Shown: one piece after another, positions 16,246 to 25,089 of the stretch
Layout: each line of letters starts with the position of its first letter
Numbering within the stretch: position 1 is the first letter of the stretch
Source of the DNA: PMP191F sp047602185
GTDB taxonomy: Bacteria; Bacteroidota; Bacteroidia; Chitinophagales; Chitinophagaceae
Reading direction: 5' to 3'
Assembly (NCBI GenBank): GCA_047602185.1
Contig: JASGHY010000001.1
Location: 1,612,001 to 1,676,000, forward strand
Length of the DNA stretch: 64,000 nucleotides
Translations under genes and position numbers: made by a program
The notes under the pieces: model-generated
What the model was told of the DNA's origin: nothing
The model's database searches: none
What the model saw: only the letters and a program-made list of their open reading frames with translations

Positions 16246-17334
16246 TTAAAGGCAAATCACCTGGCAGGGGAGCTGCAGCGTTTCCAGGTGTTTACGCAAC
16301 CGAACTTCGTGAGTATCAGTAATAAATACAGGTCCATCGTTCTCCACACATACCCGCTGCAACAGGTTGTGCATTCGTTCCTCATCCAGCTTTTCAAACA
16401 CATCGTCCAGCAAAAGCAGGGGAGCAAAACCATTGGCCTGTTTCAGCATTTCAAACTCTGCCAGTTTCATGGCAAACAACAGGCTTTTACGCTGGCCCTG
16501 CGAAGCGATGGCTTTAAAAGGCTGCCCGTTCAGCAAAATGGCGATGTCATCTTTATGGATACCGGTGTTGGTTCGCTGCAATACCATGTCTTTTTCACGC
16601 GAACGCGTTAGCAAAGTGCGGATAGGAGCTTGCAGTAACTGACTTTCATAAGCCATTGAAAGTCCTTCTTCTGCACCGGCTATTTGAGAATAAAATTGCT
16701 GTGTAAGGGGTATTAGTTTCTCCAGGAATTGCTGTCTTACCGGGAAAAGCAGATCTGTAAATACAGCCAGTTGCTCATCATATACATCCAGCAACCTGGT
16801 ATCCACAGCACGGCGGTCGGCAGCCGCTTTTAGCAGGCTGTTCCTTTGCTGCATTACCTTATTATAATCCATCAGCTGCTGCAGGTAATCGGGGTTTAGC
16901 TGGCAGAGCAGGGCATCCAGGAAACGGCGTCTTTCCTCGCTGCCGCCTGTAATGATCTGCACATCGTCCGGAGCAATGATAACACAGGGAAGTTTACCGA
17001 TATGGTGGGCCAGTTTCTCATACGGGTCTTCATTTACCGCAAATTCCTTGCGACCATTCTCGCGCAGGATGCTTACCACTTTCAGTGGCTGTTCCTGGCG
17101 GGTAAACTGACCTTCCACCCTGAAACCACTGGCACCTTTCAGCACATTCTGGCTGTCGGAGCGGGTAAAATAGCTTTTGGTAAAACAACAGTAATAAATG
17201 GCATCCAGCAGGTTGGTTTTGCCAATGCCGTTGCGGCCGCAGATGCCCACAATACGTTCTGCAAAATCAAAATGCTGGTGCTGGTAATTTTTAAACTGAG
17301 TAACCGATATGGAACGGAGAAAAAGCAAACCCAA
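16246..17334 (-). CDS. recF: DNA replication and repair protein RecF
   Basis: RecF is an SMC-like ATPase that loads RecA at gapped DNA with RecO and RecR. The 362 residues show Walker A GRNGIGKTN (33-41), FKNYQHQHF near the start, the ABC signature SQGQRKS and Walker B PLLLLDDVFEKLD, all as expected. The start is unusual: a stop lies just upstream and no ATG is available, so translation starts at TTG 17334 or, giving the more typical MLFLRSISVTQFKNY, at TTG 17328. The first gene of a minus-strand group with a hypothetical gene and dciA-like. Confidence 0.95.
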   Translation of the reverse strand: MGLLFLRSISVTQFKNYQHQHFDFAERIVGICGRNGIGKTNLLDAIYYCCFTKSYFTRSDSQNVLKGASGFRVEGQFTRQEQPLKVVSILRENGRKEFAVNEDPYEKLAHHIGKLPCVIIAPDDVQIITGGSEERRRFLDALLCQLNPDYLQQLMDYNKVMQQRNSLLKAAADRRAVDTRLLDVYDEQLAVFTDLLFPVRQQFLEKLIPLTQQFYSQIAGAEEGLSMAYESQLLQAPIRTLLTRSREKDMVLQRTNTGIHKDDIAILLNGQPFKAIASQGQRKSLLFAMKLAEFEMLKQANGFAPLLLLDDVFEKLDEERMHNLLQRVCVENDGPVFITDTHEVRLRKHLETLQLPCQVICL

Positions 17335-17395
17335 TGTGTGTTAGATGTAAACGGCTGCAAGATACGGGAAAACACGCTGAACGGGTTTTAGGTAA

Positions 17396-17508
17396 TAGGT
17401 TGTAAGTTATAAGTTAGTTGCAGCAACAAATATTTCCCTGAATAATGGTTGCAAACCCGATATATAAAGAAACAAACTTATAACCTATAACTTACAACTT
17501 ACAACCTA
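17396..17508. repeat. Inverted pair of TTATAACCTATAAC-type words
   Basis: Arm 1 (17396-17416, TAGGTTGTAAGTTATAAG) and arm 2 (17475-17508, AACTTATAACCTATAACTTA...) are approximate reverse complements about 58 bases apart. They sit in the divergent gap between recF and pdhA. The same inverted pair flanks a terminator at 50715-50850, and single copies lie near 1.7 and 24.4 kb. Confidence 0.75.
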
Positions 17509-17581
17509 ATTCCCACGCGGGCAGTTACTTATCAACACCAAACATTCATCCAGAAACATTTCAAAATTGATATTTCCCCCT

Positions 17582-17589
17582 TATCTTTG
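17582..17589 (+). promoter_or_regulatory. -7 box of the pdhA promoter
   Basis: TATCTTTG followed by C fits TAnnTTTG. The nearest TTG (17567) is only 12 bases away, as at the helicase promoter, so the -33 element is unclear. Start of pdhA is 57 bases downstream. Confidence 0.5.
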
Positions 17590-17646
17590 CCCCCGCTTTG
17601 TTGCGCCCGATGCGTAAACAGGTTAACACATCAAACTTATTGAACT

Positions 17647-18645
17647 GTGGCCACTACTAAATTTTCCAAAGAGACCTATTTGTACTGGTACGAATTAATG
17701 CAGCTGATACGCCAGTTTGAGCTGATGGCAGAAGAAAAGTATAAGATGGAAGGTAAGATCCGTGGATTTTTCCATGCCTATGTTGGACAGGAAGCTATTG
17801 CCGCTGGTTGTATGACCGCTACCCGCCTTGAAGATCCGTTTGTAACTGCTTACCGCGATCACGGTCTGGCGCTCGCAAAAGGCGTTAGCCCCGAAAGCTG
17901 TATGGCTGAATTATATGGTAAAGCTACCGGCTGTGCCAAAGGAAAGGGTGGAAGTATGCACTTTTTTGGTAAAGATGTTTTCTTCTTCGGTGGTCATGGT
18001 ATCGTAGGTGCGCAGATTGGCACCGGTGCCGGACTGGCCTTTGCTGAAAAATATAAAGGTACTGACAATGTAGCTGTCACTTTCTTTGGTGATGGTGCTG
18101 CCCGTCAGGGTATGTTGCACGAAACGTTCAACATGGCGATGACCTGGAAATTACCAGTGATCTTCATTTGCGAAAATAACCATTACGCAATGGGTACTTC
18201 AGTAGAACGTACCAGTAACGTAACTGATATTTATAAACTGGCTGATGCGTATGACATGCCCGGCGACTCTGTTGACGGTATGAGCGCAGAAGCTGTGCAC
18301 GAAGCAATGAGCCGCGCTGTAAAAAGAGCACGCGAAGGCGGCGGCCCCACTTTACTGGAGATCAAAACCTACCGCTACAAAGGTCACTCTATTTCTGACC
18401 CTCAGAAATACCGTACCAAAGAAGAAGTGGAAGAGTACAAACAACGCGACCCGATTCAACTGGTACTGAATACAATTCTGAAGAACAAATACGCTACGAA
18501 AGACGAAATTGCTGCCATCGACAAAAGGGTGAATGATAAAGTACAAGCTTCTGTTCAGTTTGCAGAAGAATCTCCATGGCCATCAGATGATGAAGTTTTA
18601 AAAGACATTGTAACGCAGCCGGATTATCCGTTCATTGTAGACTAA
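17647..18645 (+). CDS. pdhA: Pyruvate dehydrogenase E1 component, alpha subunit
   Basis: With the beta subunit it decarboxylates pyruvate using thiamine diphosphate and feeds acetyl groups to E2. The 332 residues show YRDHGLALAKG, GKGGSMHFF, the ThDP/Mg motif GDGAARQG...NNHYAMG (about 148-180) and the phosphorylation-loop-like YRYKGHSISDP. The GTG at 17647 (M-A-T-T-K) is the only start near the promoter. The beta subunit and E2 are not adjacent. The next gene is 43 bases away on the same strand, so co-transcription is likely. A branched-chain 2-oxoacid E1 alpha is possible but the motifs favour pyruvate. Confidence 0.93.
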   Translation: MATTKFSKETYLYWYELMQLIRQFELMAEEKYKMEGKIRGFFHAYVGQEAIAAGCMTATRLEDPFVTAYRDHGLALAKGVSPESCMAELYGKATGCAKGKGGSMHFFGKDVFFFGGHGIVGAQIGTGAGLAFAEKYKGTDNVAVTFFGDGAARQGMLHETFNMAMTWKLPVIFICENNHYAMGTSVERTSNVTDIYKLADAYDMPGDSVDGMSAEAVHEAMSRAVKRAREGGGPTLLEIKTYRYKGHSISDPQKYRTKEEVEEYKQRDPIQLVLNTILKNKYATKDEIAAIDKRVNDKVQASVQFAEESPWPSDDEVLKDIVTQPDYPFIVD

Positions 18646-18688
18646 CATTTGCGAATTATTTTATCAAACCCCCAAATAATCAACATTC

Positions 18689-19390
18689 ATGGCGAATGAT
18701 GTGAAGCAGGCAGCCGGGCAAACTAATCCCGAAGTATCATCTACTGAAGATAAAGTAGTAGCCTCTGCCCAGCAGTTCTGGAGCAAAAACAGTAAATATA
18801 TCCTGTACGGCTTACTGGCAGTGATCCTGTTAGTAGGTGGTACTTATGTATACAATAGCTATTTCCGTGAGCCGGAAGAACAGAAAGCTGCTGAAGCTAT
18901 CTGGAAAGCACAGAGCTATTACACCCAGGATTCTTTGAAACTGGCGTTGAATGGCGATGGCGTAAACATGGGTTTCCTGAAAGTGATCGACAAGTTTGGC
19001 GGCACTAAATCAGGCAACCTGGCTAAATTCTACGCTGGCTCATGCTACCTGCAGTTAGGCGAGTTTGGCAATGCAGTAAAATACCTGGAAGGTTTTTCTA
19101 CCGACCAGAAAGAAGTGAAACTGCGTGCTACCGGTTTACTCGGCGACGCTTATGCTGAGCAGGGCAAAAAGAAAGAAGCTATTGACGCTTATACCAAAGC
19201 CGGCTCCATGGCGGAAGATGATGATGTAAACTCTCCAGAGTATTTATTCAGAGCTGCTTTACTGAGCCAGGATCTGGGTAAAGACAAAGAAGCCATTGAT
19301 CTGCTGAAAAGCATCAAAAGCAAATACCCTTCCAGCCAACGCGCTTACGAAGCCGATAAGTACCTGGCCAAACTGGGAGAAACCAAGTAA
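18689..19390 (+). CDS. Membrane-anchored TPR protein (YfgM/BamD-like)
   Basis: 233 residues: a cytoplasmic N-terminus of about 30 residues, one membrane helix (YILYGLLAVILLVGGTYVY, about 38-56) and TPR-like helices facing the periplasm. This layout fits the YfgM/UPF0070 tetratricopeptide family linked to the SecYEG translocon and periplasmic chaperones. The final residues have LYPSSQRAYEADKYLAKL-type TPR packing. It lies 43 bases after pdhA and 92 before ribH, likely in one transcript. Function is inferred from architecture only. Confidence 0.85.
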   Translation: MANDVKQAAGQTNPEVSSTEDKVVASAQQFWSKNSKYILYGLLAVILLVGGTYVYNSYFREPEEQKAAEAIWKAQSYYTQDSLKLALNGDGVNMGFLKVIDKFGGTKSGNLAKFYAGSCYLQLGEFGNAVKYLEGFSTDQKEVKLRATGLLGDAYAEQGKKKEAIDAYTKAGSMAEDDDVNSPEYLFRAALLSQDLGKDKEAIDLLKSIKSKYPSSQRAYEADKYLAKLGETK

Positions 19391-19449
19391 AGAACTCAAG
19401 ATTAAAGCAGTAAGGCACAAGAAGAAAATGCATGTAATGATGTAACTTC

Positions 19450-19473
19450 TTAAACCTTAAACTTTATACCTTA
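19450..19473. repeat. Single TTTAAGG-type word repeat
   Basis: TTAAACCTTAAACTTTATAC is the reverse complement of the word at 15164-15186. It sits 9 bases before the ribH start codon. Confidence 0.65.
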
Positions 19474-19482
19474 AATATATCT

Positions 19483-19983
19483 ATGGCTGCAACAGGCAAT
19501 AGCACCTTATTACAGATCAACGCGGGCATTCTTCCAAAGGATGCCTGTGTTGTTATTGTACGTACCGAATGGAATGCTCCCATTGTAGATGAACTGGAAA
19601 AAGGTTGTTACAGGATCCTGGAGCAACAACAGGTCAGCAATATTCATGTGCTTACAGTTCCCGGCGCTTTTGAAATTCCTTTTATCATTAAAAGCTATTG
19701 GGATGTTCACAAATACCGCGACGACAGACCACTGGCATTTATAGCGCTTGGCTGTGTGTTGCGTGGTGATACACCTCACTTCGATTACGTGTGTAAAGGC
19801 GTAACTGATGGCATCGTACATCTCAATGCCACCATGCCTGTCCCTACTATCTTCGGTATCTTAACGGTGGACAACCAGCAACAGGCCGATGAACGTATTG
19901 GCGGCAAACATGGGCACAAAGGTGAAGAAGCAGCGATCACTGCACTTAAGATGATCGCCCTGCAGCAGTCTTTCAAAAAATAG
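19483..19983 (+). CDS. ribH: 6,7-dimethyl-8-ribityllumazine synthase
   Basis: Condenses 5-amino-6-ribitylamino-uracil with 3,4-dihydroxy-2-butanone 4-phosphate, the step before riboflavin. The 166 residues contain the conserved VPGAFEIP, the active-site region LGCVLRGDTPHFDYVC with its catalytic histidine, and FGILTVDNQQQADERIGG. It is the only riboflavin gene in the window. It lies 21 bases before the Fe-S protein gene and may be co-transcribed with it. Confidence 0.97.
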   Translation: MAATGNSTLLQINAGILPKDACVVIVRTEWNAPIVDELEKGCYRILEQQQVSNIHVLTVPGAFEIPFIIKSYWDVHKYRDDRPLAFIALGCVLRGDTPHFDYVCKGVTDGIVHLNATMPVPTIFGILTVDNQQQADERIGGKHGHKGEEAAITALKMIALQQSFKK

Positions 19984-20003
19984 ATCCCTGATATTCGTGT
20001 AGC

Positions 20004-20720
20004 ATGACAGTACAGCTTTTTATACCTTGTTTCATTGACCAGCTTTACCCGCAAACAGCTTTCAACATGGTAAAGGTGCTGGAAAAAGCAGGTTGTACCG
20101 TCGAATACAATGCCAACCAAACCTGTTGCGGACAACCGGCCTTCAATGCCGGTTTCAGGGATGAGGCCCGGGAGGTATGCACCAAATTCATCAAAGACTT
20201 TAAAGGAAGCGACTACATTGTAGCACCCAGTGCATCCTGCGTAGGCTTTGTTCGCAATTACTATACTACACTATTTGATAATTCATCCCTGCACAATACT
20301 GTAAAAGATCTTGGTAAAAGGATTTACGAGTTCTCCGATTTCCTTGTCAACGTGCTGAAGATAGAGAATGTAGGTGCCAGCTTTAATGCCAAAGCCACTT
20401 ACCACGATTCCTGTGCCGGTCTGCGTGAATGTAAAATAAAAGAAGAGCCCCGCCGCTTACTCTCCAATGTAAAAGGACTTGAACTGGTAGAAATGAATGA
20501 TGTAGAAACCTGCTGTGGTTTTGGAGGTACGTTTGCTGTAAAGTTTGAAGCTATTTCTACCGGTATGGCCGATCAGAAAGTGAATAATGCCCGTAATACC
20601 GGTGCATCCTGCATCATTTCTACTGACATGTCGTGCCTCATGCACCTTGATGGTTATATCCGTAATAAAGGGCTGCCTCTCCAGACCATGCATATTGCAG
20701 ATGTGCTGGCAATGTTTTAA
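20004..20720 (+). CDS. (Fe-S)-binding CCG-domain protein, LutA/YkgE-like
   Basis: 238 residues with two cysteine-rich CCG domains: TCCGQPAFNAGF (about 40-52) and ETCCGFGGTFAVKF (about 170-183), with further Cys in SCAGLRECK. This matches LutA/YkgE, a subunit of L-lactate oxidising complexes and related to heterodisulfide reductase subunits. LutB and LutC are not nearby, so its redox partner is unknown. ATG start 20 bases after ribH. Confidence 0.88.
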   Translation: MTVQLFIPCFIDQLYPQTAFNMVKVLEKAGCTVEYNANQTCCGQPAFNAGFRDEAREVCTKFIKDFKGSDYIVAPSASCVGFVRNYYTTLFDNSSLHNTVKDLGKRIYEFSDFLVNVLKIENVGASFNAKATYHDSCAGLRECKIKEEPRRLLSNVKGLELVEMNDVETCCGFGGTFAVKFEAISTGMADQKVNNARNTGASCIISTDMSCLMHLDGYIRNKGLPLQTMHIADVLAMF

Positions 20721-20769
20721 TTTTTGCTCCTGAAAATTCCGGCATTATACGCCTGCATACTATCCTTAT

Positions 20770-21447
20770 ATGAGCAACTATCTTACTTTCCGTTCATTCT
20801 TTAATGAAGCTGCCGCTGCTGAAACCGTAGAAGTATTAGCTCAAAACAGTATTCCTTATAAACTGCAAAAGCGGGCAAAGCATATTGATACAATTATAGG
20901 TGGAGATTCCTTTGACCAGGCTATAGAATTACAGATCCCCGATAACCAGTTTGAAAATGCAAATGCGCTTTTAAGCAATGCAGTGCAGATTGATATGCAG
21001 CAGTTGGGAGATGATTATTACCTTTTCTCCTTTACAGAAGAAGAGCTTATTGATATCATAAAAAAGCCTGACGAATGGGGAGCGCAGGATGTAGTGATAG
21101 CCCGGCAACTGTTGCAGGACAAGGGCATCAGCTACACACACGAAGAACAGGAGCATTTCAAAGAGGAGCGATTAAAACAACTTGCCTCACCCGAAAAGCC
21201 TGGTGGCAATTTAATTTTCGCCGGTTACATTCTGATGTTATTGTTTGGCTTTGGAGGCATCCTGGTAGGATATTCACTCTGGAAATCAAAGAAGATCTTG
21301 CCCAATGGCCAAAAGGCATTTATATACACCAAAAAAGCCCGGGAGCATGGGCAGTTGATATTTTTCCTATCCGTGGCCCTTTTCACATTTACCATTGTAT
21401 CTAAGCTGCTCCGGCAACAAACCATGGCAAACTTGTGGGTTTGGTAA
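20770..21447 (+). CDS. DUF2007-like protein with two membrane helices
   Basis: 225 residues. The N-terminus (LTFRSFFNEAAAAETVEVL, LQIPDNQFENANALL) resembles the DUF2007 putative signal-transducing domain, which has a ferredoxin-like fold. The C-terminal part has two membrane helices (about 157-175 and 196-214) separated by a positive loop. Function unknown. It follows the Fe-S gene by 49 bases on the same strand. Confidence 0.72.
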   Translation: MSNYLTFRSFFNEAAAAETVEVLAQNSIPYKLQKRAKHIDTIIGGDSFDQAIELQIPDNQFENANALLSNAVQIDMQQLGDDYYLFSFTEEELIDIIKKPDEWGAQDVVIARQLLQDKGISYTHEEQEHFKEERLKQLASPEKPGGNLIFAGYILMLLFGFGGILVGYSLWKSKKILPNGQKAFIYTKKAREHGQLIFFLSVALFTFTIVSKLLRQQTMANLWVW

Positions 21448-21465
21448 TGATTACAGTACTAAAGA

Positions 21466-22308
21466 TCACACAATAAAAGGATCAATAATAGCCAGTACAG
21501 CATCTTCGGCAAGAGGTTCATCAAAAGCCTCAGAGGCAGTATCAGCTGAAATATTAGTACCATTCATATTCACAAGATTGATCTTCAACTGTGTGGTCGA
21601 TTCTTCTCCGTTATAACTGGCCTGTACTACAGCGCCAATACCTGCCGTATCTTTCCCCGTGATCCATGGTTTAATAGCAGTACTATCTGCAAGCGCACGC
21701 CGCATACTCCTGATATGCGAAGCATGACGGGCTTCTACGGAATGGATCTGCAATGCAACGGTCAGTATATCATTGCTATCTACCAGGTCAGCAATACGTC
21801 CTTTATAGGCACGCACACCTGTATCTTCCAGCGTTTGCGCTACTGAAAGCAAAAGGCTGTAATCACCGAATACATTTTTAAATGGTCCGTTTCCCGAACC
21901 ATTGCCTGCCGTAAAATCAAATGATGGTTCACTGATAGGGGATACGCCTAACCCGGTAATAGTACTTTGCAGCAATGCAACATGTGCTTTTTCATGATCA
22001 TAGATCTGCTTAAAAGCATCTTTCGGAGGTCCCATCGGAACAATATCAGTAGAGTCGATAACCTTTGTATAAAATGCAGCTTCAAGGTATTCCAGCTTTA
22101 AGGCATATTGCAATACGTCAGCAATAGCAGTTACATCGCGACCATAGGCCTTATTGAACATGCTGCTCAATGCAAGGGGCAATGCGCTCAGTACAATTTT
22201 CTTTCCTGTTCTGGCAAACTGCTGCATTACTTTCCGTCGTGGACTCAGTCTATCATATATTTCAGGGTCTTTTTTTTCAATTTCAGAGATAATATGCGCG
22301 ATATTCAT
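21466..22308 (-). CDS. Ferritin-like domain protein (large)
   Basis: 280 residues with a ferritin-like four-helix domain: VLQYALKLEYLEAAFYTKV, IYDHEKAHVALLQSTI and HSVEARHASHIRSMR carry the Glu and His metal-ligand patterns of the Ferritin_2 family. The N-terminus (RKVMQQFARTGKKIVLSALPLALSS) looks like a Tat- or Sec-type signal. It is the second gene of a pair, 10 bases after a smaller paralogue. Such tandem pairs are common in Bacteroidota and of unknown role; iron or oxidative-stress functions are inferred. Confidence 0.85.
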   Translation of the reverse strand: MNIAHIISEIEKKDPEIYDRLSPRRKVMQQFARTGKKIVLSALPLALSSMFNKAYGRDVTAIADVLQYALKLEYLEAAFYTKVIDSTDIVPMGPPKDAFKQIYDHEKAHVALLQSTITGLGVSPISEPSFDFTAGNGSGNGPFKNVFGDYSLLLSVAQTLEDTGVRAYKGRIADLVDSNDILTVALQIHSVEARHASHIRSMRRALADSTAIKPWITGKDTAGIGAVVQASYNGEESTTQLKINLVNMNGTNISADTASEAFDEPLAEDAVLAIIDPFIV

Positions 22309-22318
22309 AGTAAGGATT

Positions 22319-22996
22319 TTAAGATGCAGGCAGGTAATTGGTATTCAGCTTCGACTTCAGGTAAGCACTGGCCGAAGCCAATACTTCTTTAGGCGTTTTT
22401 ACAAGGTCAAGTCCTTTCAGATCCACAGCTGTATTATCGGCAAAGCTGCCGTTAGAGATCAGGTCACGGATATACCCCGCATGCCTGGCCTCTACCGAAA
22501 CAATCTTACCTGCCAGTAGTAAATTATCTACACCCTTAATTAATTTGCCGGCAGCATTGTAGGCAGCAACGCCCAGGTCCTCCAATGTTCTTGCTGTTGT
22601 AAGAACACTCTCACGGCTGGAGAAGCTAACTTTACTGAAATCAATTTTCAATGCAGGAATGGCGTTGGCATCAAGCGCAGTTTTAAGAAATTCACGATGT
22701 ACAATTTCATGGTCCCTTATATCGGTAAGCAATGCCTGTTCTGAAGCAGTAATACCATTATAGAGAGAATCAACAGCCGCAGCATAAAAAGCAGCCTGCA
22801 ATTGCTCAAGCGCATAGGCATAGTTGAGAATGCCAACATCACCGCTGCCAAGATTAACACCATCTCCCTCTTTACCACAACCGGCCATCGCGGCAGTAAC
22901 CGATGCAATGCCAGCCATTTCACGTAAAAAAATACCACGTGTTATCGCTCCGTCTGCTCTTTCAATAGCCTTTACGGGCATTTTTTGTCGCTGCAT
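22319..22996 (-). CDS. Ferritin-like domain lipoprotein (small)
   Basis: 225 residues. The start at ATG 22996 was chosen because the signal follows directly: AGIASVTAAMAGCGKEG is a lipobox with the Cys in GCGKEG. The ferritin-like core shows YALEQLQAAFYAAAVD, DHEIVHREFLKTALD and VSVEARHAGYIRDL, paralogous to the downstream protein but shorter. First gene of the two-gene ferritin-like operon; a long gene-free region precedes it. Confidence 0.85.
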   Translation of the reverse strand: MQRQKMPVKAIERADGAITRGIFLREMAGIASVTAAMAGCGKEGDGVNLGSGDVGILNYAYALEQLQAAFYAAAVDSLYNGITASEQALLTDIRDHEIVHREFLKTALDANAIPALKIDFSKVSFSSRESVLTTARTLEDLGVAAYNAAGKLIKGVDNLLLAGKIVSVEARHAGYIRDLISNGSFADNTAVDLKGLDLVKTPKEVLASASAYLKSKLNTNYLPAS

Positions 22997-23642
22997 AAAT
23001 CTTTTTTTAGCTATTGTCAATTCGGATAAACTAAAAACAGGGGTGTAAATGGCACCCATATAACCCAGGACAATAAATGCTCATAAGGACAGAAGAGTAT
23101 CCTTACAGAGCCATCAACCAACTAATCGATTTAAAGGGGGTAATCAATGATCAAAAAAGTAATGCCACAACAAATCCTTTAATCCTTGAAATGGGAACAA
23201 CGCAAATAAGGTGGCTTTCTCTGGGTTTTGGAGCAATATGAAAACCTACGATAGAAGATTTCAAATAGATTCTCAGGAAATAAACAATTGTCAAACAGGT
23301 GATAATATTAACCCGACAAGCTTATTTGTTAATAAAGAAGGGGAGTAGATAATAATATACGGGAGTAATTAACAATGATCAAATACTTCGGGGGTATATA
23401 AAACTGAGAAAGCCGGCAAAAGCCAGCTTTCGTGTGAGCCTTTAGCTCCTGGGTAACACCACATCAATATTTTTCTATTATTTGAACATCATATTTGCGA
23501 TGTAAATAGTTCCATATATATAACAATAAAATCTACGTTTGCTACTAAACAATGGATTTAGATTTTTAAACTTTTTTTTTAGAAAAGCTGTCAACGTACC
23601 CGGCAAGCAGATTTATCTTACATTCGCCCCAAAATTCAGGGC
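22997..23642. other. Gene-free AT-rich region with one hairpin
   Basis: The region separates the divergent ferritin-like operon and the EVE gene. A stem-loop lies at 23408-23431 (GAAAGCCGGC, loop AAAA, GCCAGCTTTC, one mismatch); no T-run follows, so it is not a simple terminator. The upstream part contains short A/T-rich segments but no repeat word shared with the rest of the window. I see no open frame with coding character. Confidence 0.5.
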
Positions 23643-24056
23643 ATGGCATATTGGCTGGTAAAATCTGAACCCTTTAAATATTCCTGGGATCAATTTGAGA
23701 AGGACAAAGAGACTTATTGGGACGGTGTACGCAATTATGCAGCCCGCAATTTCCTCAGAACGATGAAGAAGGGCGATAAGGTTCTTTTCTACCACAGCAA
23801 CGAAGGCCTGGAAATTGTAGGTATAGCTAAAGTGGTTAAAGAACATTACCAGGACCCTACTACAGACGAAGATGCATGGGTAGTGGTGGACCTGCAGCCC
23901 TCTAAAAAACTAAAAACGCCCGTATCGCTGGCTACTATCAAAAAAGACAAACGCCTCGCCGACATGGCGCTCGTAAAACTGGGCAGACTATCCGTAACTC
24001 CTGTTACCGATAAGGAATGGGAAGTAATTATGGAGCTGGCAGGAGAAAAGGCGTGA
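23643..24056 (+). CDS. EVE domain protein
   Basis: 137 residues forming one EVE domain: YWLVKSEPFKYSWDQF, WDGVRNYAARNFLRTMKKGD, FYHSNEGLEIVGIAKV and DPTTDEDAWVVVDL. EVE is related to PUA and YTH; members bind modified bases in DNA or RNA, and some occur in restriction systems. Here it is a stand-alone thymocyte-nuclear-protein-1-like protein with no restriction gene adjacent, so a housekeeping role is likely. ATG start; downstream is a block of dispersed repeats beginning within 5 bases of the stop. Confidence 0.93.
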   Translation: MAYWLVKSEPFKYSWDQFEKDKETYWDGVRNYAARNFLRTMKKGDKVLFYHSNEGLEIVGIAKVVKEHYQDPTTDEDAWVVVDLQPSKKLKTPVSLATIKKDKRLADMALVKLGRLSVTPVTDKEWEVIMELAGEKA

Positions 24057-24059
24057 GCC

Positions 24060-24440
24060 ATTATGGGCTCGGAATCGTGAATCGGCAAACGGCACGTCGT
24101 GAGACGTGAGTCGTCAATCGTGAGTGGTGGATGCGTGAAACGTCAAACGTGAAAAGTGAAAGGAAATCGTGAGGCGTGAATCGGCAGACGGCAATCGGCA
24201 ATCGTGAGTGGCCGCTGCTATATTTGCTCGTAGCTCAAAGCTCGTTGCTGGTATTCACGGTAACTGCAAATTGCCAACTGCCAACTTGTATTCCTCACGG
24301 CTCGTAGCTCAAAGCTCATTGCTGGTATTCACGGCAACTGCAAATTGCCAACTGCCAACTTTCTTCTTGCTAACGCCTAATACCAGGCTCCTGTATTATA
24401 CTTACAACTTATAACCTAAAACATATAACCAGCTTTCTGC
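24060..24440. repeat. Mosaic dispersed repeats with two inverted 74-bp units
   Basis: The block holds CGTGAGACGTGAG-type words (24090-24210), then two 74-bp units in the opposite orientation to the array at 12130 (units begin at 24227 and 24301; CTCGTAGCTCAAAGCTC, GGTATTCACGG, GCAAATTGCCAACTGCCAAC), then the ACTTATAACC word near 24405. No gene is credible within it. Confidence 0.85.
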
Positions 24441-24548
24441 GTTCAGCAATACTTATACGCTGTATTCCTCCTTTAACTTTTTCTTCAGGGTTACTTTTTC
24501 CTTGTAGCGGGAATCAAGCTATGAAACATTCACTAAAAAAGTAAAGCC

Positions 24549-24989
24549 ATGAAAAAAGTATTACCGGCTGTCATAGCATTGGCAGCAGTAGCAGCCATCT
24601 ATTACCTGTACACACACAAACAGCATTCACCTACACCTGCAAACGAAAAACTCATTGGCTACTGGAAGCTCGATTCCATTGGCACAAAAGCAAGCGATTC
24701 CAACGCAGCCAACATTATTGCCACTATTGCATTAATGCTGACTTCAGACAGTAGCTTGCAGAATTCAGGCTACCAGTTCAGGCAAGATGGTATAGTGATC
24801 AAAAAGATCACAACCAGTACTGCCGCCGACAGCTCACGTTACCAATGGCTCAACGACAGCACCCTTACCTGGTATGAGAACATCAGTGACACTACAGGTG
24901 AAAAATTACTGGTAACCCTGCCTGATGCCACACACATGACCCTCACGGCCTCAGACAGTGCAATACTACATTTTACCAAACAGCCTTAA
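24549..24989 (+). CDS. Lipocalin-like exported or membrane-anchored protein
   Basis: 146 residues: one N-terminal hydrophobic segment (VLPAVIALAAVAAIYYLYT, about 4-22) then a small beta-rich domain that starts LIGYWKLDSIGTKA, the pattern of Bacteroidota lipocalin-like proteins, and ends in alternating strands. There is no lipobox, so a membrane anchor or uncleaved signal is likely. Function unknown. Its terminator follows within 15 bases. Confidence 0.7.
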   Translation: MKKVLPAVIALAAVAAIYYLYTHKQHSPTPANEKLIGYWKLDSIGTKASDSNAANIIATIALMLTSDSSLQNSGYQFRQDGIVIKKITTSTAADSSRYQWLNDSTLTWYENISDTTGEKLLVTLPDATHMTLTASDSAILHFTKQP

Positions 24990-24999
24990 TGTCTTAACC

Positions 25000-25025
25000 G
25001 GCCTCCCTGAAGGGAGGCCTTTTTA
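25000..25025 (+). terminator. Rho-independent terminator after lipocalin-like gene
   Basis: Perfect stem GGCCTCCCT / AGGGAGGCC with a 2-base loop, then five T. Confidence 0.9.
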
Positions 25026-25089
25026 TTTTCATTTTATGCAAAACTAAAGTTCACGGCATCTTACTATCACTTCACAAAACACGATAGCC

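Noticed and set aside
23408..23431. Terminator or riboswitch stem before the EVE gene
   Set aside because: The hairpin has no T-run and does not match a riboswitch I can name, so it is recorded only as a hairpin.
24208..24414. Open frame of 68 codons in the 24-kb repeat block
   Set aside because: It consists of the inverted 74-bp unit and repeats words seen elsewhere; not a gene.
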